64,000 nucleotides of DNA from Macrothele yani (taxonomy: Eukaryota > Arthropoda > Arachnida > Araneae > Macrothelidae): positions 17,485,001 through 17,549,000 of the forward strand of contig CM077011.1 in NCBI GenBank assembly GCA_039090855.1, written 5' to 3'. Numbering within the stretch: position 1 is the first letter of the stretch; every line of letters starts with the position of its first letter. Positions 33,682 to 45,370 of this stretch are shown here, piece by piece. Under the pieces are notes generated by a model. The model did not search any database. It had not been told where the DNA came from and saw only the letters and a program-made list of their open reading frames with translations. A program made the translations under genes and the position numbers.

Positions 33682-34074
33682 TATTGCTCATAGATAGCAA
33701 TTGTGTCTTGGAGAATGTAATTATTCAACTGATTATGTTCTCATACAATAGTTATGCTGCTCAAAAGAATCAGGGGTGTAAAAGATATATTAAAGAAAAT
33801 CATGTGCGACTGACCTTGTTGAATGCAAAATATTTTGATGTAAGATACAGTACAATATTCAGTAATATGTGTAAGAAAAAGTACATTAGCGAATTTTTAT
33901 GCAATATTATCAGTTAATTTACATGATGTGATGTGCTAAAGAGCTATATCTATGTATATATATATGTACAACAAGAAAAAAATGACTTTTTGCAGGTGGC
34001 AACTGACCTCCAGACGGGTGTGTTGACCTTTCGAACCGCTATCACCTCTGCGCCCTTGTGAGGAGTGGAACTGA

Positions 34075-34870
34075 TGAGGTTATCGAGTTGGTTTTGGGGA
34101 GCACCTTACCCACTTCACTATGAGGGGAGTCTCCTGTTCATGAAGAGTCAACGGAGGCGCCGACCGAGCTACAATGCGTCTTCCAAGAGCGTACCAAGCA
34201 GGCTCAACTGGATTTACGTCAGGGAAGCATGCTGGCCACTCCCTACACTCGCTACTCTCTTCTTTAAGCATGTTGTCCACAACTTAAATGCGGTCGATCG
34301 CCATCGTCCATTAAGGGTAATGTATCACTGATGACTCTATCATACGGCCTGATAATAGGTCCGAGGATCTTGTCTCTACATCTCTGGACCCTGCTTCATT
34401 TCTGATGACGTACAGGTCCGTACATCTACCGACACTTATGCCTTCCCAGACCATAAATCCATCTCCGCGTAATGTGATGTTTCCTGCACAAAACCTGGTT
34501 TATTTAGTATGCAGGTTTCCTCCACATAAGAACTAGTCGATTGTCAGACTCGAGACTAATTCTGGACTCGTCGGAGAAGAAAACATGACTCTCATCTCCT
34601 CGTGTCCCTAACAACAATATTCCTCAGCACAGTTTCTACGAACCGTAAGGTGTCGTGCGATAAAAGGGACACAAGCACCATTAGTCGACATGCATAAAAG
34701 CTGCCTTGGGAAAGGCGATTGCCGGTAGTTTGAAATGAGAACCTGCATCCTGTTGACACTAGAAACTCTCGTTGGGGCTGAGTATCATTTTACTGCCTGT
34801 TCAATAGATAACGGTTGTCCCGTCCTGTAGCTTCCTGTGCACGACCTTGTTTACGCTTTCCAACCGTAGG
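34075..34870 (-). pseudogene. Tc1-like transposase fragment
   Basis: The clearest part, at 34280-34080, reads SECREWPACFPDVNPVEPAW then ALGRRIVAR and LTLHE, the last catalytic region of Tc1-type transposases (WPA-SPDLNPIEH-WD-LGRRI in the family) with the final acidic residue shifted to E. Upstream pieces up to 34870, with many stops, show RFVETVLRNIVVRD- and WSGKA-like blocks. No ends are identified. Confidence 0.7.
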
Positions 34871-34924
34871 TTGAAGAAGCGTATATGACCCAGCCTTGTC
34901 CGTCCGTCTGTCTGTCCGCCTGTC

Positions 34925-36565
34925 GGCACGATAACTCGCGTAAAAATAGTTCAATTTCGATGAAATTTTAGTATGTGGTAGGGCACCACCTGGGGACGAA
35001 CTCTATTGAAAATCGACGAAATGGGGTCAAAGGTCACGGCATAGGAGCAGGATACATTCCATTGCCGTTATGCGTCATAACTTGCGTAAATATGGTTCGA
35101 CGTCGATGAAATGTTAGCATATTCTAGGGGACCACCTGGGAATGAACCCTATTGAAAGTAAGTGAAGTGGGGTCAAAGGTTACGGCATAGGAGCGGGATC
35201 CATTCCAATATCCTTATGCGTCATAACTTGCGAAAATATGGTTCGATATCAATGAAATTTCAGTATATTGTAGGGGACCACCTGGAAATGAACCCTGTTT
35301 GAAATGGTTGAAGTGAGGTCAACGGTCAGGGCATAGGGGCGGGATGCATTCGATTGCCCTTATGCGTCATACCGTGCGTAAAAATGGTTCGATTTCGACG
35401 AAATGTTAGTATGTGGTAGGGGACCACCTGGGGACGAACCCTATTGAAAATGGACGAAATGGGGTCAAAGGTCAGGACATAGGATCGGGATCCATTCCAT
35501 CGCCCTTATCCCATACTATTAAAGGAGCAATTCTTGTATGTATTTAAATTTTATTTTGAAAACGGCTCTAAAGATTTTGTTGAAAGCCGTTAACCTACCG
35601 TTTTCTGGTACTAGAAATTGATTTAGCTTGATCTCGAATTTAGGAAAATTCGCTTAGTTGGTTAAATAGCCACATCGAATTACCAAGTCTTTACTGTTAT
35701 GGCGTCGTCCCATTAATGTTGCCCATGCTTATAAATCTTATGACGTCACAATCTCGCGATTGAAATGTCGGCGCGCGCGGTCACGCCATCTGTCTCATTA
35801 CGTCACGCGTTGTATGTGGATTCTATTAAAGTTTTATGACGTCACACTCTTTTGAGCAGATGGTCGCGATTCCCATCTGCCTCATTACGTCACGCGTTGT
35901 GTGCGTATGTCCGGCCGCACGATAACTCGCGTAAAAATCTTTCAATTTCGATGAACGTTTAGTATGTAAATGGGGATCACCTGGGAAGGAACCCTATTGA
36001 AAGTGAACGAAATGGGGTCAAAGGTTAGGACACAGGAGCGGGATCTATTCTACTGTTCTTATGCGTCATAAATAACGTAAAAAAGGTTCGATTACGATTA
36101 AATTTTAATATGTGGTAAAGAACCACCTGGGGACAAACCCTGTTGAAAATGGGAGAACTGGGGTCAAAGGTCAGGACATAGGAGCGGAATCACTTCCATC
36201 GCCATTATGCGTCATAACTTACGTAAAAAGTTTTCGATTTGGATGAAATGTTAGTATGTTGTAGGGGCCTGCCTGTAAAAGGGGCGAAATAGGGTCAACG
36301 AATCCTTTTGAAAATGGGCGAAATGTGGGTCAAAGGTTAGGACGCAGCAGCGGAATCTATTCCAGAGCCCTTATGCATCATAACTTACGTAAAAATGCAT
36401 CCATTGCGACAAAACATTATCATGTTATTTCGGAGGTATACCGAACCGGTTCTGTTGAATATCATCGAAATGGGTCAAAGGTCAGGGCACAGGACCGAAA
36501 TTTATTCCACAGCCATTATCCTCATAACTTGAGTAATGATTTCTGGTATGTTGGAAAGCGTATTA
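34925..36565 (+). repeat. 146-bp diverged tandem repeats in two blocks
   Basis: Units start with ATAACTYGCGTAAAAATGGT at 34931, 35077, 35223, 35369 and again at 35922, 36069, 36214, 36380 and 36524. They share GATGAAATTTTAGTATGTGG, GGGGACCACCTGGG, AACCCTATTGAAAATGG and GGGGTCAAAGGTCAGG. Both blocks open with the same CGGC(C/A)GCACGATAACTCGCG form and the first follows a CCGTCCGTCTGTCTGTCCG run at 34899. The 400 bases between the blocks are a separate insert. Confidence 0.82.
35735..35910 (+). repeat. doubled CRE-type palindrome segment
   Basis: Two copies, about 96 bases apart, of TATGACGTCACA-TCT ... CATCTG(T/C)CTCATTACGTCACGCGTTGT. Each has a full TGACGTCA (35741, 35837) and a TTACGTCAC half. 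These are the classic binding form for CREB/ATF proteins, but use here is unproven. Confidence 0.6.
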
Positions 36566-36688
36566 TAATCAATGCATTGCATGGTTTTACTAACTTGTGT
36601 TTGCCTTCTTCGAACACTTCGCGTATACTGGAATCGTGCCCACAGTCTGGAAATGAAAATTCAGGACACTCCAGTGGCTTCTGCTACC

Positions 36689-36713
36689 ACCTTTGTGTCT
36701 GACATGCTTCCAG
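36689..36713 (+). repeat. left stump of the 65-bp satellite
   Basis: ACCTTTGTGTCTGACATGCT then TCCAG equals 25 bases of the 65-bp monomer that fills 41985-44165. Its last eight bases GCTTCCAG (36706-36713) are repeated at 41985-41992, across the foldback element, as expected for a target duplication. Confidence 0.8.
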
Positions 36714-36803
36714 CCGGGAGTGGTTCACTTCGTCGACAATCACTTCGTCGACAGGTACATTTCGTCGACACTCACTTCGTCGACACTATACAGCATATGC
36801 TTT

Positions 36804-38435
36804 CGTAAAATCTACAGTTTTCAATTTAGAACCACCAAATTTGGTATACTATCTCATTGTACTATTACACCAACTTAGACCACAGACGAAAGGGGTCGGG
36901 GCCCTGGGTCAAGGGGGCCCGGTCCCAAACAACATTTTCGTAAAATCTACAGTTTTCAATTTAGAACCACCAAATTTGGTTTACTATCTTATTGTACTCT
37001 TACACCAACTTAGACCACAGACGGAAGGGGTCGGGGCCCGGGGTGAAGGGGGCCCGGTCCCAAACAACATTTTCGTAAAATCTACAGTTTTCAATTTAGA
37101 ATCACCAAATTTGGTATACTATCTCATTGTACTGTTACACCAACTTAGACCACAGACGAAAGGGGTCGGGGCCCTGGGTCAAGGGGGCCCGGTCCCAAAC
37201 AACATTTTCGTAAAATCTACAGTTTTCAATTTAGAACCACCAAATTTGGTATACTATCTCATTGTACTCTTACACCAACTTAGACCACAGACGGAAGAAG
37301 TCGGGGCTCGGGATCTAGGGGCCCCCATTCAACATTTTCGTAAAATCTACAGTTTTCAATTTAGAACCACCAAATTTGGTTTACTATCTCATTGTACTCT
37401 TACACCAACTTAAACCACAGACGGAAGAAGTCGGGGCTCGGGATCAAGGGGCTCCCATTCAACATTTTCGTAAAATCTGCAGTTTTCAATTTAGAACCAC
37501 CAAATTTGGTATACTATCTCACTGTACTCTTACACCAACTTGGACCACAGACGGAAGATGTCGGGGCCCGGGGTCAAGGGGGCCCCAAACAACATTTTCG
37601 GAAAACCTACAGTTTTCAATTTAGAACCACCAAATTTGGAATACTATCTCATTGTACTCTTACTTGGACTACAGACGTAAGAGGTCGGGGCCCGGGGTCA
37701 AGGGGGTCCCATACAGCATTTTCGTAAAACCTACAGTTTTCAATTTAGAACCACCAAATTTGGTATACTATCTCATTGTACTCTTACTTGGACTACAGAC
37801 GTAAGAGGTCGGGGCCCGGGGTCAAGGGGGCCCCGAAACAACATTTTCGTAAAACCTACAGTTTTCAATTTAGAACCACCAAATTTGGTATACAATCTCA
37901 TTGTACTCTTACTTGGACTACAGACGTAAGAGATTGGGGTCCGGGGTCAAGGGGGCCCCAATCAACATTTTCGTAAAACCTACAGTTTTCAATTTAGAAC
38001 CACTAAATTAGGTATACAATCTCATTGTACTCTTACTTGGACTACAGACGTAAGAGGTTGGGGTCCGGGGTCAAGGGGGCCCCAAACAACATTTTCGTAA
38101 AACCTACAGTTTTCAATTTAGAACCACCAAATTTGGAATACTATCTGATTGTACTCTTACTTGGACTACAGACGTAAGAGGTCGCGGCCCGGGGTCAACG
38201 GGGCCCCATACAACAGTTTCGTAAAATCTATAGTTTTCAATTTAGAACCACCAAATTTGGTATACTATCTCATTGTACTCTTACACCAACTTAGACCACA
38301 GACGGAAGGACTCGGGGCACGGGGTGAAGGAGGTCCCATGCAACATTTTCGTAAAATCTACAGTTTTCAATTTAGAACCACCAAATTTGGTATACCATCT
38401 CATGGTACTCTAACTTAGCTCGCAGATAGGGTATT
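36804..38435 (+). repeat. foldback left arm, 122-135-bp units
   Basis: Unit: CGTAAAATCTACAGTTTTCA, ATTTAGAACCACCAAATTTG, GTATACTATCTCATTGTACT, CTTACACCAACTTAGACCAC, AGACGGAAG, then a GGGGCCCGGGGTCAAGGGGG block. The first units are 135 bases apart (36804, 36939, 37074); later ones drop 'CACCAACTTAG' and are about 122. Open frames through the array repeat with the unit and are not genes. Confidence 0.9.
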
Positions 38436-39259
38436 GGAGTGCAGAATTGTGTTGCAATTCTTAAGTAAAAAATGGAAATTTTTGAGAAATTTTTGTATGA
38501 GACTCCCTTTACCCCGGGCCTCGACCCCTTCCAAAAACCGTGTACGGTTAAAGTACAATGAGATAGTATACCAAATTTGGTGGTTCTAAATTACAAACTA
38601 TAGATTTTACGAAACTGTTGTATGGGGCCCCGTTGACCCCGGGCCCCGACCTCTTCCGTTTGTGGTCTAAGTTGGTGTACGAGTACAATGAGATAGTGTA
38701 CCAAATTTGGTGGTTCCAAATTGAAAACTGTAGATTTTACGAAAATGTTGTATATGGCCCCCTACACCCCGGGCCCCGACCCCTTCCGTCTGTGGTCTAA
38801 GTTGGTGTAAGAGTACAATGAGATAGTAAACCAAATTTGGTGGTTCTAAATTGAAAACTGTAGATGTTACGAAAATGTTGTTTGGGACCGGGCCTCCTTG
38901 ACCCAGGGCCCCAACCCCTTCCGTCTGTGATCTAAGTTGATGTAAGAGTAAAATGAGATAGCATACCAAATTTGGTGGTTCTAAATTGAAAACTGTAGAT
39001 TTTACGAAAATGTTGTATGGAGCCCCCTTTACCCTGAGCCCCGAATCCTTCCGTCTGTGGTCTAAGTTGGTGTAAGAGTACAATGAGATAGTAAACCAAA
39101 TTAGGTGGTTCTAAATTGAAAACTAGATTTTACGAAAATGTTGTTTGGGACCGGGCCCCTTGACCCCGGGCCGCAACCCCTTCCGTCTGTGGTCTAAGTT
39201 GATGTAAGAGTACAATGAGATAGCATACCAAATTTGGTGGTTCTAAATTGAAAACTGTA

Positions 39260-41489
39260 CACAGAAGATCCTCGGTGCGTATGTCGGATTGCCCTTGGCT
39301 TCTGCATCTGCCACCTGGACTGCTCTTCTTCCCCGGATACAACGGACTGCTGCCTACTGGAGTAAGGCCCGCCCTTTCACATCGTTCCGTCAACGAGCAG
39401 CCGTTGTTCGTCGACAACTTATCTCCCTATGCGAATACTCTTGGATGTCGACGGTTGTGCCCGTGTCACAAATGATGACCATCACTCGCCTCTCAACTTC
39501 CGTCATCTGGTCTTCACATCACTGGGTTAAACCTGCCACGCTTCATCTGCCAGCCTCTTTGGGTGGCATCCAGCTTCTTGATCCAGCTTTCCTTTATAAA
39601 ACACATCGCATTATTCATTTCATTCGCCTTGCCACTTCAACTGTTCCGTCCCTTACCACTACCTTGAATGTTCTAGCTTCTTTCCGTGACCCATCTTTCA
39701 CCTTCCTACTGTTTCTGAAGATGGATGCATACTCTCTTCTCCCGTCCCACCTCCCTCCTGTCCTGCGAGAGGGCCTTTCTCTCTTTCGTTCGCTTCCTCT
39801 TCTCCGTTCATTTCCTTCTTCAACTCTTGATCTCCTAGATGAACCTCTCTTCTTCTCTTCTCTTATTCACCCTCCTAACCTCCCTTGCTTTTACTTTCCT
39901 CATTGGATCCGCTCTGGTGTGATAACTGTCCGTTCTCTCGTAACTTCTGATCTAACCTGGAGACCTCTTTCTTCCCTGTTTCTATCTCCAACCATTACTC
40001 TTGCTAACGAATATCTTCTTCTTCGCACAGCGCTTTGGTGCCTCTTTCCACTCCTCGCTTCACCTGATGGTCTCTTCTCGGTCCCCTCTGCTCCTCTTTC
40101 CCTACCGTTCTTTCTCCTCATTCGTAGCTCCCCGGTTCTAGTTACTTCTCTCTCCTCCTCTTCTCTTTATTGGCTTCTTCTTTCCCCTCCCGCACTTCCA
40201 CTTTCTGTTCATTCTGCTCCTCCTTCTCTTCTCCCAGCCATCTGGACAGCATCTACCTCTGCCCTTTCCTCCCCTCTTGAACTCAATGTCCATTGGCAAT
40301 TTCTTCACCTTCGTCTCCCCGCCCCATCAGTACTGTTTCGCATGACCCTTCTCACCTCTCCGCAGTGCTCCTTTTGCCCTGAAGTCAGCGACGTCCAACA
40401 TCAATACCTATTCTGCCCCGTTCTCCTGCCAGTCCTAAACACAGCATTTCGTCTTGCTGATCGAATTTGTGCTCGATCGTTACCATTTCTTGCATATGCT
40501 TGGCTACTCCAAACTAAGCATCCACCTACTCACTTGCCTCCTGTGTGCCGTTATATTTTTCTTCTTGTGAAGTTCACTGTCTATGCTTTCCATCTTCAAC
40601 AACGCTTCCCCGCTCTTATTCCACCTCCTCAGGAGGCAAGTGCTATCATTCGGAGACGCTTCCTAGCACGGTTAACCACTCGCCTCCAAATGGAGGTTTC
40701 TCGTGCTGCCTCAACAAACACCGATAGCGTTTTTCAATCCACTTGGGCCCAATCGGCTGGGTGGTTCCATATCCACAATTTGCAGTTACATCTCAACCTA
40801 TAAGTGGGATTTTTGTTGTCGCCCACGTTCACTGTAACAAATCATGTTTTTACGTATTAATTTTGGTGCTTCGCTATTTGTGATTTTTCTGTTTTAATGT
40901 GCCATTGAAGATAGCTCACCATGTTTCCCATGTTCTCTTCGATAATGTTGGGTTTTATGTTGTTGTATATAATTCTTCCTTCTGCACAGTTTACTGCCCA
41001 CGCAATGTCCCCTTCATTATGTTGAATATTTTTTTAAAATATTAGTCACTGTGTGTATAATATAATGTAACAAGATGCCCTTCTGAGTACATTTAGCGTT
41101 ATTTCCCCTTGTCACTGAATACTTCTGTACATATGTTGTAAATTTTGAATGTAGCATCACTGTTGCATTTCTGTGAATTAGTACCTAATGTTTAATCTTT
41201 AGTATGGTAGTAATGCTTAATTGGAATTTGTGCATAGTATAGAATCATGTCTTTCCCTGTCTACAATACTGTAGGTAAACATTTTCGTTTGTATCGCTCG
41301 TGCTTTATTGTCTGCCTCTCCTTCGCCCTACGTGGCGAAATAATTTTTTTTATGATTTTAACAATATTTTGTTTTACGTTTCACTGGAACTTTCCAGCTG
41401 ATGTATATACCGCTGTATTTATTGGCAGAATTCCATTGTCATGTACATAGAAATGTTATTTTACTGAAGAATAAAGGCAATTTTGAAAT
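39260..41489 (+). mobile_element. Tx1/L1-like LINE, 5'-truncated, inside foldback arm
   Basis: Begins abruptly at about 39260 in ORF2 and ends after a poly(A) signal AATAAA (41470-41475) at ...TTTTGAAA. The TGTA at the left junction is repeated at the right one, a probable short target duplication. Base composition is C/T-rich on the plus strand in the coding part, unlike the surroundings. Confidence 0.82.
39262..40803 (+). pseudogene. C-terminal part of LINE ORF2 protein, open frame
   Basis: About 510 codons remain open to a stop at 40803. The first residues (KILGAYVGLPLASASATWTA, RTAAYWSKARP, RQRAAVVRRQL) and the block HWVKPATLHLPASLGGIQLL match the region just after the reverse transcriptase in Tx1/L1-like elements (the family's W-G-...V-L-...P-EGGLGL-D pattern). 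A Cys-Cys-His-Cys knuckle, CSFCPEVSDVQHQYLFCP, lies at about 40366-40420 near the C-terminus, as usual. The catalytic RT and endonuclease parts are absent because of 5' truncation. The methionine at 39289 is not a true start. The 686-base 3' untranslated part follows. Confidence 0.82.
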
Positions 41490-41984
41490 GTAGATTTTAC
41501 GAAAATGTTGTATGGGGCCCCCTTCACCCCGGGCCCCGACCCCTTCCGTCTGTGGTCTAAGTTGATGTAAGAGTACAATGAGATAGCATACCAAATTTGG
41601 TGGTTCTAAATTGAAAACTGTAGATTTTACGAAAATGTTGTATGGGGCCCCCTTCACCCCGGGCCCCGACCCCTTCCGTCTGTGGTCTAAGTTGGTGTAA
41701 GAGTACAATAAGATAGTAAACCAAATTTGGTGGTTCTAAATTGAAAACTGTAGATTTTACGAAAATGTTGTTTGGGACCGGGCCCCCTTGACCCAGGGCC
41801 CCGACCCCTTTCGTCTGTGGTCTAAGTTGGTGTAACAGTACAATGAGATAGTATACCAAATTTGGTGGTTCTAAATTGAAAACTGTAGATTTTACGAAAG
41901 CATATGCTGTATAGTGTCGACGAAGTGAGTGTCGACGAAATGTACCTGTCGACGAAATGAGTTGTCGACGAAGTGAACCAGACC

Positions 41985-44165
41985 GCTTCCAGATTGCCAA
42001 TACCTCTCCACGCCGCTGATTCCGCTAAAGCAAGCTTTGTGTCCGACATGCTTCCAGCCTGCCAATAGCTCTCCACACCGCAGTTTCCGCTAAAGCAAGC
42101 TTTGTGTCTGACATGCTTCCAGCCTGCCAATAGCTCTCCACACCGCTGTTTCCGCTAAAGCAACCTTTGTGTCTGACATGCTTCCAGCTGCCAATAGCTC
42201 TCCACACCGCTGTTTCCGCTAAAGCAAGCTTTGTGTCTGACATGCTTCCAGCCTGCCAATAGCTCTCTGCACCGCTGATTCTGCTAAAGCAACCTTTGTG
42301 TCTGACATGCTTCCAGCCTGCCAATAGCTCTCCGCACCGCTGATTCCGCTAAAGCAATCTTTGTGTCCGACATGCTCCAGCCTGCCAATAGCTCTCCAGA
42401 CTGCTGATTCCGCTAAAGCAACCTTTGTGTCTGACATGCTTCCAGCCTGCCAATAGCCCTCCACACCGCTGTTTCCGCTAAAGCAACCTTTGTGTCTGGC
42501 ATGCTTCCAGCCTGCCAATAGCTCTCCACGCCGCTGATTCCGCTAAAGCAACCTTTGTGTCTGACATGCTTCCAGCCTGCCAATAGCTCTCCACACCGCT
42601 GATTCCGCTAAAGCATGCTTTGTGTCTGACATGCTTCCAGCCTGCCAATAGCTCTCCGCACCGCTGATTCCGCTAAAGCAACCTTTGTCTCTGACATGCT
42701 TCCAGCCTGCCAATAGCTCTCCACGCCTCTGATTCCGCTAAATCAACATTTGTGTCTGACATGCTTCCAGCCTGCCAATAGCTCTCCACACCGCTGATTC
42801 CGCTAAAGCAACCTTTGTGTCTGACATGCTTCCAGCCTGCCAATAGCTCTCCACACCGCTGATTCCGCTAAAGCAAGCTTTGTGTCTGACATGCTTCCAG
42901 CCTGCCAATAGCTCTCCGCACCGCTGATTCCGCTAAAGCAACCTTTGTGTCTGACATGCTTCCAGCCTGACAATAGCTCTCCACGCCGCTGATTCCGCTA
43001 AAGCAACCTTTGTGTCTGACATGCTTCCAGCCTGCCAATAGCTCTCCACACCGCTGATTCCGCTAAAGCAAGCTTTGTGTCTGACATGCTTCCAGCCTGC
43101 CAATAGCTCTCCGCACCGCTGATTCCGCTAAAGCAAGCTTTGTGTCTGACATGCTTCCAGCCTGCCAATAACTCTCCACGCCTCTGATTCCGCTAAATCA
43201 ACATTTGTGTCTGACATGCTTCCAGCCTGCCAATAGCTCTCCACACCGCTGATTCCGCTAAAGCAACCTTTGTGTCTGACATGCTTCCAGCCTGCCAATA
43301 GCTCTCCACACCGCTGATTCCCCTAAAGCAAGCTTTGTGTCTGACATGCTTCCAGCCTGCCAATAGCTCTCCGCACCGCTGATTCCGCTAAAGCAACCTT
43401 TGTGTCTGACATGCTTCCAGCCTGACAATAGCTCTCCACGCCGCTGATTCCGCTAAAGCAACCTTTGTGTCTGACATGCTTCCAGCCTGCCAATAGCTCT
43501 CCACACCGCTGATTCCGCTAAAGCAAGCTTTGTGTCTGACATGCTTCCAGCCTGCCAATAGCTCTCCACGCCGCTGATTCCGCTAAAGCAACCTTTGTGT
43601 CTGACATGCTTCCAGCCTGCCAATAGCTCTCCACACCGCTGATTCCGCTAAAGCAAGCTTTGTGTCTGACATGCTTCCAGCCTGCCAATAGCTCTCCGCA
43701 CCGCTGATTCCGCTAAAGCAACCTTTGTGTCTGACATGCTTCCAGCCTGCCAATAGCTCTCCACACCGCTGATTCCGCTAAAGCAAGCTTTGTGTCTGAC
43801 ATGCTTTCAGCCTGCCAATAGCTCTCCGCACCGCTGATTCCGCTAAAGCAACCTTTGTGTCTGACATGCTTCCAGCCTGCCAATAGCTCTCCACACCGCT
43901 GATTCCGCTAAAGCAACCTTTGTGTCTGACATGCTTCCAGCCTGCCAATAGCTCTCCACACCGCTGATTCCGCTAAAGCAAGCTTTGTGTCAGACATGCT
44001 TCCAGCCTGCCAATAGCTCTCCGCACCGCTGATTCCGCTAAAGCAACCTTTGTGTCTGGCATGCTTCCAGCCTGCCAATAGCTCTCCACGCCTCTGATTC
44101 CGCTAAATCAACATTTGTTTCTGAGCCTGCCAATAGCTCTCCAAGCCGCTGATTCCGCTAAAGCA
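41985..44165 (+). repeat. 65-bp satellite with 7-unit higher-order repeat
   Basis: About 33 monomers, for example CAATAGCTCTCCACACCGCT, GATTCCGCTAAAGCAACCTT, TGTGTCTGACATGCTTCCAG, CCTGC. Variants recur at fixed distance: the CACGCCTCTGATTCCGCTAA form starts at 42711, 43166 and 44076 (differences 455 and 910), and the CCTGACAATAG form at 42971 and 43426 (455). So seven monomers form a 455-base higher-order unit in the middle of the array. Both edges are less ordered. A poly(A) run and A+T-rich DNA follow. Confidence 0.93.
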
Positions 44166-45370
44166 GGCTGTCGAGACGTCCTTCAAACCGAAGACTTAAA
44201 AAAAAAAAAAGTCACGATAAGCGCGGAAGAATAAGGAAGATGCCTGAAAATGTTCGTTTTTATCCCAATCTGTGATTAATGCATTCTGACGTCACAGACG
44301 CAAATTCGCATAAGGATATATATGATTCAGCTGTCTTAGTCACGCTCGACTTGCGTGCGTTTTCCACGTCTAATAATGCCTGAGGTAAAATATTACACGA
44401 TTGGCTTGCATAATATAGCCAAAGTAACATACTCCCCTAACTATTTTGAGCAATGTATTTCAGTTAACATAGAGCCAGCTATAGAGGAAACACGCTATAG
44501 CTGGATATAGCGTGCTCATGTGTACGGTTGATCTGTGTTTATTCATTCACCCAACATCGTGTCATGCAATGATACCGTCTTTCTGGAGTTGCCACGAGTT
44601 TGGAAGCAGTTCTTCAAATAGTGAATGCCCTTTGTTCTCCTTCCATGATTCCACGTGTTAAACAAACATGACGCCTCGGGTCTTTGAATGAATAATTACG
44701 TTCACATCTTTTCGTTTATTGCGAAGTCAAGTCATCGCATTCAAATTCTTGAAGCGTTCTGTTATTATTCATTTTGCTGCCTAACTTTCTTGAAAAAGCC
44801 TTCTAATTGACGTGCGAAAGCTTGGAAACTTTGATTTCTATTCTACGCCAAGAAATTCGGATTACTAGTATAGTTATACTATTTTAAATTTTGAAGTAGG
44901 AGCATTTCTATCATTGGAATGTGGCCAGTGTTCCATCACATTTCTTGTAACACATGACTTTCTAAGTAGTGAATTAAAAAAAACGCGAAGGAATGTAGGT
45001 GAAAAAGTACATTCAGATCATTGGAGTTCTGACCAGTATCCGGATGTATTCCTCAAGGCACATAAATCTTTCTATGCGTGAGGAGGGAAGGGAAGCTTAA
45101 TAGAACGAATCAAAACAAGGCTGCGTCAATGGAATTCTGACTAGCCAATTTTCTTATTTCGTGAGCACATGAATATCTAAGCGACATAATAAAGTAAAAC
45201 GGGCTGGACTCGTAAGAAAATAGATTTATAAGATACCTCAGTGATATAACAAGTGAAAAGGGCTGGAAACGTCAGAAAAAGGATTAGTACGTAAAGAGCA
45301 TCACGGTGATTGAGATGTTGACTGGCATTCCGTTAGTACACAAATTTCTCAAACCTTGGGATCTACTTAC
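44166..45370. other. no gene; short palindromes
   Basis: An A run at about 44199, a TGACGTCA at 44287, and two overlapping perfect inverted repeats at 44475-44514 (CCAGCTATAG/CTATAGCTGG and CACGCTATA/TATAGCGTG). An arm of the MITE-like repeat lies at 44815-44885 in reverse. In the host gene's direction this is the start of the 31-kb intron. Confidence 0.5.

Larger units (their letters stand above)
38520..41897 (-). repeat. foldback right arm, inverted units, split by LINE
   Basis: The same unit in reverse orientation at 38520-39259 and, after the LINE, at 41490-41897. Joining the two sides restores ...AAAACTGTAGATTTTACG without loss, so the array was continuous before the LINE came in. Confidence 0.88.
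36714..41984. mobile_element. foldback element with arms of ~135-bp repeats
   Basis: Outer ends are inverted copies: TGGTTCACTTCGTCGACAA from 36721 and its reverse complement ending at 41980, each followed inward by several short CTTCGTCGACA-type repeats and AGCATATGCTTTCGTAAAAT. Inward, the left arm (36804-38435) has about 13 forward units of 122-135 bases and the right arm (38520-39259 plus 41490-41897) has inverted units. The two arms meet at 38435-38520. A 2.2-kb LINE interrupts the right arm. Structure matches foldback elements such as Drosophila FB: long inverted ends built of tandem repeats. No transposase is present. Confidence 0.82.

Noticed and set aside
36841..37727. 190-codon and other frames in the foldback arm
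   Set aside because: They repeat with the ~135-bp unit and are the product of its lack of stops in one frame.
39900..40121. 73-codon basic frame on minus within the LINE
   Set aside because: Antisense shadow of the LINE ORF2 end.
42000..44165. Possible CRISPR-like array
   Set aside because: Monomers are contiguous 65-bp satellite copies with no unique spacers, in a eukaryotic context with spliced exons and SINEs.
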